Positions 1 through 9,413 of a stretch of DNA of 64,000 bases are shown piece by piece; within the stretch, counting starts at the first letter, position 1, and each line of letters begins with the position of its first letter. The notes beneath the pieces were generated by a model. That model had not been told where the DNA came from, ran no database searches, and was given only the letters and a program-made list of their open reading frames with translations. Source of the stretch: Salmonirosea aquatica (GTDB lineage: Bacteria; Bacteroidota; Bacteroidia; Cytophagales; Spirosomataceae); the NCBI RefSeq assembly GCF_009296315.1, contig NZ_WHLY01000001.1, positions 62,001-126,000 on the forward strand, in the 5' to 3' direction. A program made the position numbers and the translations under genes.

Positions 1-1
1 T

Positions 2-106
2 ATGGAGGAATCATTAGAAAAGACGCCCCTTCAACAAGTGTTCGAAATGAAACGCGCCCGCACTTATATGCAGGAATCGTATCGCTACCTTGACCTCTCT
101 TTGTAA
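2..106 (+). CDS. 3' end of a gene entering from the left (or a 34-residue ORF)
   Basis: An open frame runs from the window edge to TAA at 104-106 and encodes a charged C-terminal stretch ending in YRYLDLSL. The first in-frame ATG is at position 2, so it cannot be told whether the gene starts here or upstream. The stop is one base before the ATG of the next gene, which suggests a shared operon. The product was not recognised. Confidence 0.4.
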   Translation: MEESLEKTPLQQVFEMKRARTYMQESYRYLDLSL

Positions 107-107
107 T

Positions 108-782
108 ATGAAAGATAACTCAGACATGAAGTCCCGCGCCAATCTGAACGGCAGCGCAGGTCTCAACGGATCCGCCGAAACCCATATAGCTAACGATCCG
201 GCATCGAAAAAAAGCCAGCCAAAGGCTGCGGAGATAAACAAGATCAGGCGATTTTTGGAAAACCTGCGCCAAACTACTTCACAAGTCAAGGCAGATCAAG
301 AGGAAGATTTGAAGCCTGGTCAGATACTAACTGCCAAGATATCCGCTATTATATCCAAGTACCCGTTTCAAACCATCGGCGGCTTGCTGGCTCTGTTACT
401 GGTAATTGTCCTATTCAAGACCTTTTATCAAGGCAAGCACTGGCAAGCGAAGCGGACCGCCGAGGAGGCTTTTTACGTGGCCAACGAATACGCGCGCAAC
501 AATAGCACTAACCTATACCCCTACCTCTCCAACGCCTTCCGCCGCGAAGTGCGCGAGCTACCGGGGCTCCTCCCCCTTTCCATGCAGAACGCCACACGCG
601 GTGGCACCATTACCGCCGCCGAAGCCGTGGCCTTACGCGAAATCACGCCCGATTCCGTCGTTGTCGAGGTGAATTTGGTATTTGGTGGGGATAGTGGTAA
701 GCCTGGGCTAAAAGAGAAATGCTTCCAGGCACTGGTGTATGAAAAAGAGCATTGGCGGCTGGGGCTGAGTTACAATCGGTAA
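108..782 (+). CDS. Single-pass membrane protein of unknown function
   Basis: The product is about 224 residues. It has a hydrophilic N-terminal half rich in Ser, Asn, Lys and Gln, one hydrophobic segment at about residues 91-107, then an alpha/beta-looking domain of about 115 residues ending in WRLGLSYNR. The ATG at 108 was chosen over a TTG at 90 because it directly follows the upstream stop; an ATG at 126 is also possible. The layout of a short cytoplasmic tail, one membrane pass and an exported domain of NTF2-like size resembles VirB8/TraM-type scaffold proteins, but no family motif was recognised and that reading is only inference. Confidence 0.6.
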   Translation: MKDNSDMKSRANLNGSAGLNGSAETHIANDPASKKSQPKAAEINKIRRFLENLRQTTSQVKADQEEDLKPGQILTAKISAIISKYPFQTIGGLLALLLVIVLFKTFYQGKHWQAKRTAEEAFYVANEYARNNSTNLYPYLSNAFRREVRELPGLLPLSMQNATRGGTITAAEAVALREITPDSVVVEVNLVFGGDSGKPGLKEKCFQALVYEKEHWRLGLSYNR

Positions 783-1121
783 GCTTGACTGTGTGCTATT
801 TTACCTATTGCATCTTTCGAGAGGCAAAATAGATTTGGATAACTATCACGCTCAAGGTGTAGAGTTTCGTATCTGATTAGTGAGGAGAACAGTCGCACCT
901 CACCCATCGGTTATCCAATCCGTGTATCCTGTTTAAAAAAGCATGGTTGTAAAAGGAAACTCAATGTATTAGCGATGAGTAAGTCAAGGATTGCAGTTCC
1001 TGATTCGATCCGTATTTGTGATTCTTTCAAAATGGCTATCTTCTCGAAATTAGGGAAAATTTGAGGCTTATGCTATCTTAGTTTTTTATATAAAATGCTA
1101 ACCTAGCCAACCGCGGGCAAC
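783..1121. other. Intergenic gap before the defence genes
   Basis: No supported gene lies in these 339 bases. The stretch is AT-rich and presumably carries the promoter of the downstream pair, but no clean TTTG/TAnnTTTG pair was found. Confidence 0.4.
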
Positions 1122-4100
1122 TTGATTCATCCCACCCAAAAGACTCAACCAAACAAAGGCAAGCCAACCAGCGTCCGAGATTCCAATGCGGGTCATGACT
1201 TTCACATATTGTGGGCAACTCGAAAGGTTATTTCGATGCTTTCGCCCAATTCTCCGCTGACGTGTATCAAAGTCGAGGGGGTGTCACCAAGCGATATTGC
1301 CAATCTGTCGCCAGACGAAGAGCATTTCTTGGCCGCCGATTTGACTGAATATTATGGAGGTGAGGATTTTGCCACGGCAAGCAAGATTGTCATCTCTCAG
1401 CTAAAATACAGCACACGCCATCCTGATAAGCTCTGGACCTATGGTCGCTTATGCAAAAGACGTTCTGGGAATTCCAATGATTCAGTAATAGAGCGTCTTT
1501 CAGTTAGCTACCTAGATCTCTTGAAGGCTGGGTTCACTCAGAGAGATGTTGTTTTAAAGACAAAGATAAGATTGGTCAGTAATCAACCGCTTGCCCCTAA
1601 ACTCAAAAGATTAGTTGATACAATACATGCGGCTTTTTCGCTTCAGAATTCGCACCCTACCGATTTGAATGAATTGGTTATTAATCTGCCTGAGAATCCA
1701 GCATGGATCAGAAGGGATGTCCAAAAACTTTTTAGTCAGCTTACTTTGCAAGAGCCTGATTTCATCAGCTTCTTGAAGGTACTGGATCTCACAGGTTGTG
1801 GAGAAGACACTCGAATGGGACAGCATCTTAGTATGATGCAAGAGATTGGTCAGTCTGTGTCTACCGGCGGTAGGAACGACACCTTATTACAGTTAACCGA
1901 TCTGGTAAGGAAGGAGGCACTACCTGAAAAAGAGGATTCAACCGGACTGAATCGGGAGGATGTCTTAGCTCAGTTAGGTGTTCTTAACATGAAGGAATTG
2001 TTTCCCGAACCTTCGCACCTTATTTTTCCTGAGAATCTTATTCTAACTGAGGAGGCTAAGGCACTAGCTGATGTTGTTGTCATCCACAGAAGAACATTGG
2101 CACATGGCATTGCTGGTGTAGGTAAAAGCACGACGATACAACAGTTAAAAAATTACTTACCTCCTGGATCACAGATTGTTTTGTATGATTGCTATGGAGC
2201 AGGGATCTATAACTCTATAAATTCTGGCAGACATACCTTGAAGCGTGCATTGTTTCAAATCAGTAATGAGTTGTCAGTTCTAACTGGAATTCCCTTTCTA
2301 GTCAGACATCACCAAAATGAATTTGACATGATCGATGCCTTCCAGGATCGATTGAATAAGGCGGCTAAAATCGTGGCTGAGGCGGGCGGTCTATTAGTTC
2401 TAGCCATTGACGCAGCTGACAACTCCGTAGCGAAGTCAGAAGTGGATGGGGAGAAAAAATCATTTGTCCCTCATTTCTGGGCTCTTACGTTACCTGATAA
2501 TTGCCGCTTGTTAATGTCTGCCCGAACTGCGCGATTAAATTCCCTCGGGTCGCCGGAAGGAACTATTCCATTTGAATTAAGTGGTTTCGACGAAAAAGGC
2601 TCTGCGGAACATTTCAGGCAATCATTTCCGCTTGCGAAGCCAAATTCATTAATAGCATTTCATACGCGTACCCGTCACAATCCCAGAATACAACGCTATC
2701 TTCTTGACAAGGCAAAAAATATCGACGGAAAACTATCTTCTTTCATTTATGTCTTTCGTCATGCGCACCTTATTCCAGAAGAGATTTTTGAAGACCTAAT
2801 TCAACAAGCTGTCCAATATCAACCAGATAAGGCAAAGACAAACAGGCTGCTAGCCACCCTAATCTGTCTACAGCGTCCTATTCCGATTGAGATATTCGCA
2901 GGAGCCTGTGCTATCACAAATGCAGAAGCAACTGACTTTTGTCAGGCGTTACGTCCGGGATTGATCTTTGAAGATGCTAAGATAAATTTTCGGGATGAAG
3001 ACTTCGAGACGCACTTGCGAACACGTTCTGACACTAAGCCAATTATAACATCTACTCTAAATCATCTAGCTAATCATTTTAAAGGTTTAGCCAATTCTAA
3101 CCCCTACGCAGCCCGAGTAGTTGCCGATCACTTAATAGAGGCCAAACAGTATGTGGAATTAATCCAACTGATATTGGATGAACCCTCTCTTGAATTAATA
3201 ACAGATAGCCTTCTGCGGCTTCAAACATACCATAGGAGGCTGAATTTGGCGATGCAGTCCGCCGCTATATTGAAAAGAGATACTGACGGAGCAAAACTAC
3301 TGTTGATGGCAGCAGAAATTACTCGAACTAATGATGCAGCAAAAAGTCTCGTGCTGGCTTGTTTGCCTTTGGCAAATCATTTTGGTGATAACGAAGACCT
3401 TTCAGAATATTTCGATGAAAATAATGAAGTAAGAAGGTACGGAAGGCAGTGGTTGGGGGCGATGCATTTTCAGTTAGCAGCAGTGTATGCTCGTGATGCA
3501 GTTCAAAAATCGTTAGCTGAAGAACATCTTAAACATGGGTGGGCTTGGGTACGTAAATACATGAACCAACCAAAAGATGATAGGAGGAGTCATGAATGGG
3601 AAATCAAGGATCAGGACATAGCAAATCAAACAGAAGCTGTATTCTGGCTTCATGGAGTACAGGAAGCCAAAAAATCACTGAACCGCTGGAAGCCATTGAG
3701 AGCTAGGCTAGATAGCTTGGCGTTGATGGTAAAGAATGCGGCTATTTGGTTGAGTGATGAAGAAATTGAGCACTATATTCGTGAGGCTGACTTACCTCTG
3801 TTGGGCGAATGTGTTGTGCTGGCAGCACTATGGGAGAGTAAAAGGCCTATTCAGAAGGAGCGCGTTGAAAATCTGGCTGGGCATCTCCTGACTGCAATTA
3901 ACGAAAAAAGCATCTCACGAAATCCCACGGAAAAACGCCTCGTATTTAGTGATCCTAGACTTGAATGGGCATTAACAATAGCAGAATTATTTACTCAGCA
4001 CAAAATTGAAAATGCCACCGTACTGAAGGTATTGGATGAGTTGGTCAGTCCTTTTCCCAATCGAATGCCATCAGAATTCGGAGATTTTGACGAATTTACT

Positions 4101-7100
4101 TATCCACTTAGAAGCGAAGTCCTGAAAGCGGAACTGCAAAAAAGAGTTTTGATAGTAGATGATCTAATTCCCTCTAAGTACCAGAAATCCACCGAAAGCA
4201 AGAAAGGGGAGTATGTACCAGATGCTCATGATTCTGATCGACGGAGATTCAGAGAAAAAATAGGCTATATTTTTCCAGTATTCTCTTTAAGAACACAATC
4301 TTTGGTCGATTCTCTTGATAAGAGTGTCGCCGTGGAAACCATTGAGAAAGGATTGGATGCTATGGTGCCCATCAAGCCAGGTAATAGTCGTTATTACATT
4401 GATAAGCAACGTATTTGGCTAATTGTCGCAGGGGAAGTATTAATCAATATACCAGGGCAGCAAGATCTTTTGAATAAGTTATTTGGCGAAGTGCAGCGCT
4501 ATACGAATGCGTATCAGGCGAGAAATATTCGACTTCAAATAGCCAAACAAGCAGCGAGTACGATAGAGTACAGACAATTAGCGCTTCGCTGGCTTGAAAA
4601 AATCGCAGATGACGCCCAGGAGGATTCCATCTCTATTGACGATCGGTGGAAAGTAATATTAGATTGTGCTAAGGCGTCATTCTTTTACGACTCTGGACTC
4701 AGCCGTGATCTATACGGCAGAGCGGTGCAAGCGGCCGAACAAGGTATTGGCGACGAGGTTGCGCATCGGCTTACAATCGCTGTACACTTACTCAAACACA
4801 TCAGTAAGAGCGTCAGTCCTTCAGAAGGCCACCGATTAGGAGCTAAGCAAGCTGGGTTAGTGGAAGCATACCAGCCCTTCTTATCTGGCGACTTAGCTGC
4901 ACCTTTCGAAGAAACAATAGAAGCGGTAGCACAACTAAACTTAACCGCCGGACTAAGACTAAGCAGTCGATGGGATTTGCTAAATAAATGTCCACTGGGT
5001 GACAGCGCCTTTCCATTAATAAAAGGTGCCTCTGAATCGAATCAATGGTCCGCTAATATTGGCGTTCCGCTTTTACGGTTACTGGGAGACGGAGTTAATT
5101 TTACATCCTATGGCCTCAAACTGCTCGAGAATTCAATTAAGAAGGATAAATCTATCGGCTCCAATAACAACAATGAAATCTTTGAGAAGTTATGCTATTG
5201 GGCGCGGAGGGATGCACCTGTAGGGCATAGGGCCGAAGCAATTGAACGTATTGTGAGCTGGGCCAAGGAGAACAATATGGCTCATGTTCCCGAAATGAAA
5301 CAGTTGGAAGGTATACTCTCTTTTTTGTCGCACATCAGACCACCTCTTAAAAACTCTGATGAAAAAACCGAGTATACACTCAAAGCTGAAAGAGAATTTA
5401 TTGAATGGTTTGAAAGAGCTTCTCATGGTAATATTCAAGCCTTTCGAGAATGCGATGACATCCGTCTATACGCTCGATTAGGCAGACGAGAGCTTTTCGA
5501 ATGTTTGAAGGAGCTGGGTCAACAGGTTCCTTTTTCCAGGAGGGTCGAGTTCCTTGATTTAGTGAGTAAAATATGGCTCTATCAAGATAGCCAAAGCGAT
5601 ATTTCTGTTGATCTTTTCAATGTTTTTCTTGGGGATTGGAAAAACAGTAAGCCCATTCAAGATTGGGCCTTAAATGGATTACCCAGTTTTTATTCTCGTA
5701 ATATAGGTCGGTTGACGAATGAGGAGGATTGGCCCTCTCATTTAGAGGAGTTGTGCAGTTTACCCTTAGCCGGAGAGTCGAGAGCCGCTTTGCTGTTACC
5801 TGGAGTTGCTGATAAACTCGAGTACCTCAGTGCTGACATGCTTTGTAGGAATGCGCGAGCAATAATCAACTCTCTCGACTATACCTCTTCGCAGGGTTTG
5901 ATAGAATGGCTGTTAAACCGATTAGAAAGCCAATTGGTTAACGATGGAAAATCTCTGCCATTTACTAAACTGATCACTAATTCTGAAAACACTACGGTTG
6001 ATTCAATAGAATGCTTAGCCGAATTCGCATGGTATCTGTTTGGCTATCCTGATAAGCGTGTTCGTTGGCAAGCAGTTCATGCTATTCGTGAAGTACTGAC
6101 GCTACGGGAAAATGTATCTTATCGAAAGGATCTGCTGATGAGGCTGATGACGCTTTCTCATACGAAAACGAGTTCTTTAGCCCCAAAAGGAATCGAGTTT
6201 TTTTGGATGTCAGCCCGAGTTTGGACAATGCTACTGGTGGAACAGTTAGCTTTCGAGCTACCCGATGAAATAGCGATGTATGCCGATTCAATTTCAAACC
6301 ACGCTCTGAACTCCGAATTACCCCACGTGCAGATATGTGGATTGGCCCGTTCTGCAATATTGCGCCTACAACAGCACCATCTTAACATTCTGACAACTGA
6401 AAAATTGCAGATGATAGAACAGGTAAATCAGCCTATCACCTTTCTTCTTGACCGTAGTTACGATGTAGTTGGTGATGAATTGAGTCTTGAAAGTGAAGAT
6501 GCAGAACGGTTTCACTTTGACCCTTTTGATGTGGAAGACTATTGGTTTAGACGCCTAGGAGATGTTTTCTGCCAAACCAGCGGTACAATTGCCACACTTG
6601 CTGAAAAGTGGATTTGTGATCGGTGGAACTTTGCAGAAGATGACTGTAACAAAAACTGGGATTATCTAAACCGATATGAATATGGGCTTACACACTTCCA
6701 TAAATCCGAGGCCATAGTAGATTCGCTTAAAACATATCTAACGCAGAATGCTCTCATGTGCGTAGCTGGTGAATTAGTCAATAAACTTAGCGTCCGAATG
6801 GAAGAATATTATGAAGATAGTTCAGTATCCTATTGGGATGAATGGATAATCAGAATGTTATCAAATTCCTGGAAATCAGGCTGGCTGGCTGATCTGCGAG
6901 GAGAAATTCCGTTGCGAGCAGAATGCTGGGGAAAAATGCCTGAGCCGTGGGAAGAGAGAAGTACCGATGACTACATTGACGCTTTGGGCTTCGGGGAACG
7001 GAACCGTGGCGGCAGTATGGTGATTTATGGTAGTTATGACTTTGGAGTTGAAAAGCATTACGGTAGTGTTCACGTCAAAAGCGTCCTGGTAGATTCAGAA

Positions 7101-7691
7101 ATGGCTGTTTCATTGATGAGAGCGCTTCAGTTGAGCGATCTATATCATCCAATCTTTCCAACATTTGGCTTTAATACCGATATGGATGACGCAGATTCGT
7201 TAGAGTATTTGACTAAAGATTTTTTATTAGAACCTACCGTTCAAGAACTCTATCCACTGCACGAAGGTTTAGAGCAAACAGATATTTCTCATCGTAAGGT
7301 TAGTGGATACGGAATATTACTATCTGATAAAGTCGTCTCTGAATTCTCTTTGACTCTGAATCCTCAGAACACTGCTTACAGGAATCAATCAAATGCCTTA
7401 GTTGCGGAACGCGAGTCTTGGAGCGACGATTTGCGGGATTCGCGTTATAACCAACACAATCCATATTCATCAGGATTCCGACTTTGGATGAGATCGTCTT
7501 ATTTGCAAAAATATATGCAAAAGCAACAGAAAGATATGTTAATCGAAGTTATTCTCCAGCGCAACCACAGTGAATCTTATCATGAAAAACGATACGACCA
7601 AGGAAAGCACATCCTCCTCCTCTTGCGTCAAGACGGAACCTTCGAAACCGTGGACCGAAGTTGCTCATCTTGGCCAGCAGATCATTCATGA
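1122..7691 (+). CDS. Avs3a-like antiphage STAND NTPase with N-terminal Cap4-type nuclease
   Basis: This is a 2189-residue protein. Residues 20-130 carry the spaced pattern of a Cap4/DUF4297-type PD-(D/E)xK nuclease: GHDFHILWATRKV, then VEG (E52), DLTEYY (D73) and QLKYS (Q93, K95). A P-loop GIAGVGKS lies at 329-336 (Lys335), a Walker B-like LLVLAIDAADN at 424-434 (Asp430) and an arginine-containing LLMSART near 465, as in STAND NTPases. The remaining roughly 1500 residues look all-helical, consistent with a repeat sensor. Nuclease-STAND-repeat order and size match AVAST (Avs) proteins, of which Avs1-Avs3 are known to sense the phage large terminase. The start is a TTG: no ATG lies between the upstream in-frame stop and the nuclease motif. 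The gene is visibly more AT-rich than its neighbours. The Avs3 assignment rests on architecture plus the partner gene. Confidence 0.7.
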   Translation: MIHPTQKTQPNKGKPTSVRDSNAGHDFHILWATRKVISMLSPNSPLTCIKVEGVSPSDIANLSPDEEHFLAADLTEYYGGEDFATASKIVISQLKYSTRHPDKLWTYGRLCKRRSGNSNDSVIERLSVSYLDLLKAGFTQRDVVLKTKIRLVSNQPLAPKLKRLVDTIHAAFSLQNSHPTDLNELVINLPENPAWIRRDVQKLFSQLTLQEPDFISFLKVLDLTGCGEDTRMGQHLSMMQEIGQSVSTGGRNDTLLQLTDLVRKEALPEKEDSTGLNREDVLAQLGVLNMKELFPEPSHLIFPENLILTEEAKALADVVVIHRRTLAHGIAGVGKSTTIQQLKNYLPPGSQIVLYDCYGAGIYNSINSGRHTLKRALFQISNELSVLTGIPFLVRHHQNEFDMIDAFQDRLNKAAKIVAEAGGLLVLAIDAADNSVAKSEVDGEKKSFVPHFWALTLPDNCRLLMSARTARLNSLGSPEGTIPFELSGFDEKGSAEHFRQSFPLAKPNSLIAFHTRTRHNPRIQRYLLDKAKNIDGKLSSFIYVFRHAHLIPEEIFEDLIQQAVQYQPDKAKTNRLLATLICLQRPIPIEIFAGACAITNAEATDFCQALRPGLIFEDAKINFRDEDFETHLRTRSDTKPIITSTLNHLANHFKGLANSNPYAARVVADHLIEAKQYVELIQLILDEPSLELITDSLLRLQTYHRRLNLAMQSAAILKRDTDGAKLLLMAAEITRTNDAAKSLVLACLPLANHFGDNEDLSEYFDENNEVRRYGRQWLGAMHFQLAAVYARDAVQKSLAEEHLKHGWAWVRKYMNQPKDDRRSHEWEIKDQDIANQTEAVFWLHGVQEAKKSLNRWKPLRARLDSLALMVKNAAIWLSDEEIEHYIREADLPLLGECVVLAALWESKRPIQKERVENLAGHLLTAINEKSISRNPTEKRLVFSDPRLEWALTIAELFTQHKIENATVLKVLDELVSPFPNRMPSEFGDFDEFTYPLRSEVLKAELQKRVLIVDDLIPSKYQKSTESKKGEYVPDAHDSDRRRFREKIGYIFPVFSLRTQSLVDSLDKSVAVETIEKGLDAMVPIKPGNSRYYIDKQRIWLIVAGEVLINIPGQQDLLNKLFGEVQRYTNAYQARNIRLQIAKQAASTIEYRQLALRWLEKIADDAQEDSISIDDRWKVILDCAKASFFYDSGLSRDLYGRAVQAAEQGIGDEVAHRLTIAVHLLKHISKSVSPSEGHRLGAKQAGLVEAYQPFLSGDLAAPFEETIEAVAQLNLTAGLRLSSRWDLLNKCPLGDSAFPLIKGASESNQWSANIGVPLLRLLGDGVNFTSYGLKLLENSIKKDKSIGSNNNNEIFEKLCYWARRDAPVGHRAEAIERIVSWAKENNMAHVPEMKQLEGILSFLSHIRPPLKNSDEKTEYTLKAEREFIEWFERASHGNIQAFRECDDIRLYARLGRRELFECLKELGQQVPFSRRVEFLDLVSKIWLYQDSQSDISVDLFNVFLGDWKNSKPIQDWALNGLPSFYSRNIGRLTNEEDWPSHLEELCSLPLAGESRAALLLPGVADKLEYLSADMLCRNARAIINSLDYTSSQGLIEWLLNRLESQLVNDGKSLPFTKLITNSENTTVDSIECLAEFAWYLFGYPDKRVRWQAVHAIREVLTLRENVSYRKDLLMRLMTLSHTKTSSLAPKGIEFFWMSARVWTMLLVEQLAFELPDEIAMYADSISNHALNSELPHVQICGLARSAILRLQQHHLNILTTEKLQMIEQVNQPITFLLDRSYDVVGDELSLESEDAERFHFDPFDVEDYWFRRLGDVFCQTSGTIATLAEKWICDRWNFAEDDCNKNWDYLNRYEYGLTHFHKSEAIVDSLKTYLTQNALMCVAGELVNKLSVRMEEYYEDSSVSYWDEWIIRMLSNSWKSGWLADLRGEIPLRAECWGKMPEPWEERSTDDYIDALGFGERNRGGSMVIYGSYDFGVEKHYGSVHVKSVLVDSEMAVSLMRALQLSDLYHPIFPTFGFNTDMDDADSLEYLTKDFLLEPTVQELYPLHEGLEQTDISHRKVSGYGILLSDKVVSEFSLTLNPQNTAYRNQSNALVAERESWSDDLRDSRYNQHNPYSSGFRLWMRSSYLQKYMQKQQKDMLIEVILQRNHSESYHEKRYDQGKHILLLLRQDGTFETVDRSCSSWPADHS

Positions 7692-8307
7692 GCTGGGTAT
7701 ACACAAAGGCAATAGTGTGCTTGAACGATGGATGTCACAACGAGTGGCAGAGTTAATTTCCAAAACTGAAAGTGCAATCGACGACACCACTCGAGAAATT
7801 GCTGCCAAGGAGTGCGAAGAGTTAGTCATGAAACTATGGTCCATCAGGAATTCATTACCTTCAGGAGGGCCCTTTTCTTCAATAATGCCCACACTCAAAC
7901 GGTTACTAGGTGAACGCGATCTCTACTATCGTGTACCTTTTGGAAAAGATCCTGATGAGGGGGGACTTATAAGTCAGATCATAAGACTGCACGAACGTGA
8001 GATGCTGATATTCCTAGAGGCACCTAATATAGCTATATCGCAAGAGATATTCGAAGCTAGTCAGCAAATACGGGAACACTTTTTTGATGAGTTAGATGAA
8101 TATGAAAGAAATGTTCTTCTATTTGTAGCTAGAAATAAATCTCATGTTAATATTGAAACTGAGCATGATACAGAACAACCATCTGATAACAATAGCGGGG
8201 ATATTTTAAACAAGACGAACGACAGCTTCGAGAGAATTGCATCCGATAGAGAAGAAATTATCAGAAAAGCATTTGGAGAAATTCTGACGGAAGGCGATCC
8301 CAGTTGA
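7582..8307 (+). CDS. Avs3b-like partner protein of the STAND nuclease
   Basis: The product is about 241 residues with no signal peptide or membrane segment. It is helical and charged, with VLERWMSQRVAELI near the N-terminus and an acidic tail. It overlaps the end of the large STAND gene by 110 bases (ATG 7582; an in-frame GTG at 7570 is also possible), so the two are almost certainly translated together. AVAST type III systems consist of a nuclease-STAND gene (avs3a) followed by a small avs3b gene; position, size and general character fit. No catalytic motif is visible and its biochemical role is unknown. A different accessory protein cannot be excluded. Confidence 0.55.
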   Translation: MKNDTTKESTSSSSCVKTEPSKPWTEVAHLGQQIIHELGIHKGNSVLERWMSQRVAELISKTESAIDDTTREIAAKECEELVMKLWSIRNSLPSGGPFSSIMPTLKRLLGERDLYYRVPFGKDPDEGGLISQIIRLHEREMLIFLEAPNIAISQEIFEASQQIREHFFDELDEYERNVLLFVARNKSHVNIETEHDTEQPSDNNSGDILNKTNDSFERIASDREEIIRKAFGEILTEGDPS

Positions 8308-8325
8308 GTTATAGGATATGTGTAA

Positions 8326-8817
8326 TCAATTCGCCTCCCGAATATCCATCGCAGATACCTGCCTCCGCAAACTTACCTTCACCAAAGTACTGGCATTCAG
8401 GTTCTGACTGTTGATTCCCGCCAAATTATACCCTTGCTTCTGCTTAGCCCCGGATTTGTCGATCAGCCCGACTTCAATAGAAACACTTTGCGCCTTACTC
8501 GATGATAGGTACCCTTCCAGTATCCGGTCAGCAGGGACATTGACGTAAATCGTCGTGTCGTAATCGTTCGTGAAGAATATACTCCGATTGGACAGGACGC
8601 GGGTGCTGCCATCCTCCGCGCGGTAGGTCAGTGTATCGAAGCCCACTTCATTGCGCGGTTGGCTGGGGTTAGTTGGGTTAAATGCCCGGAAAGCGTAGTA
8701 CGCTTTTGTAAGCGGGAAATCGGGTTCGGCGTTCTTGTCTTTGCAGCTAGTCATGTTTAGGAGCAACAAGCTAGCTGCTGCGATGACGCTCAATCTCTTC
8801 TGTTTCAAAATATCCAC
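8326..8817 (-). CDS. Small lipoprotein, unknown function
   Basis: A lipoprotein signal peptide is clear: basic KQKR, a hydrophobic core AAASLLLL, and lipobox NMTSC. The mature part is about 138 residues, beta-rich, and contains NDYDTTIYVNVPADRI, typical of uncharacterised Bacteroidota envelope lipoproteins. The GTG start at 8817 lies inside the 3' end of the exonuclease gene; a TTG at 8808 is an alternative. The overlap of about 47 bases suggests co-transcription as the last gene of the minus-strand transfer block. It converges on the Avs-like genes with an 18-base gap. Confidence 0.65.
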   Translation of the reverse strand: MDILKQKRLSVIAAASLLLLNMTSCKDKNAEPDFPLTKAYYAFRAFNPTNPSQPRNEVGFDTLTYRAEDGSTRVLSNRSIFFTNDYDTTIYVNVPADRILEGYLSSSKAQSVSIEVGLIDKSGAKQKQGYNLAGINSQNLNASTLVKVSLRRQVSAMDIREAN

Positions 8818-9376
8818 TCCGTTTAAGTTCAAAAAAACATTTAGCTGTGGCCAGCATATCGGCGCTGGCATCGTGCATTCCCTTCATCCGTTTTCCCGTT
8901 AGCAGATGGTACAGTTCATCCAGACGGGTTGGCACTCGATTGGCCGTTACGTGGGCGCTGGCCTCCATCGTACAAAGCAGTGGCCGGGCGGGCAGCTCCC
9001 CTACCCTACCCGGCTGCGCTTTCTGCATTCGGAGAAACTCGGCACCGATCACCCCGCAATCGAAGCTGATATTATGACCTACCCAGGCATCCGCTTTTTC
9101 AGTGTCTTGCCATAGTTGCTCCAGTACCTCGGTCAAGGGTTTCCCTTTGCGTTCCGCTTGCTCCTGGCTGATTCTGTGGATACGCTGCGCTACTTTGTTC
9201 CAGCGAAAGCCCTCCGGTTTTACAAGCTCATAGTGTCGGCTCAGTTCGTGGCCCTCATCGTCATACAAGCCCCAGGCCACGGAGATGAGCCTCGGCCAGT
9301 TAGGCAAGTCCGTAACGGGTAGGTGATTGCACTGCGGCAACCCATTTGTTTCGGTATCGACGATGAGGTACTTCAT
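8771..9376 (-). CDS. DEDDh-family 3'-5' exonuclease (DnaQ-like)
   Basis: This 201-residue protein has all exonuclease motifs of the DEDDh superfamily: Exo I VDTETNG (Asp7, Glu9), Exo II HNISFD (Asp106) and Exo III HDASAD (His168, Asp173). It is a stand-alone exonuclease of the DNA polymerase III epsilon/RNase T type. It lies 37 bases downstream of the nucleotidyltransferase-Toprim gene in a minus-strand run with transfer genes. A role in processing transferred or replicating plasmid DNA is a reasonable inference. Substrate preference, DNA or RNA, cannot be read from sequence. Confidence 0.85.
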   Translation of the reverse strand: MKYLIVDTETNGLPQCNHLPVTDLPNWPRLISVAWGLYDDEGHELSRHYELVKPEGFRWNKVAQRIHRISQEQAERKGKPLTEVLEQLWQDTEKADAWVGHNISFDCGVIGAEFLRMQKAQPGRVGELPARPLLCTMEASAHVTANRVPTRLDELYHLLTGKRMKGMHDASADMLATAKCFFELKRSGYFETEEIERHRSS

Positions 9377-9413
9377 AATTTCTTTTCAAATGACGTATTT
9401 GGCAACAGCCCGT

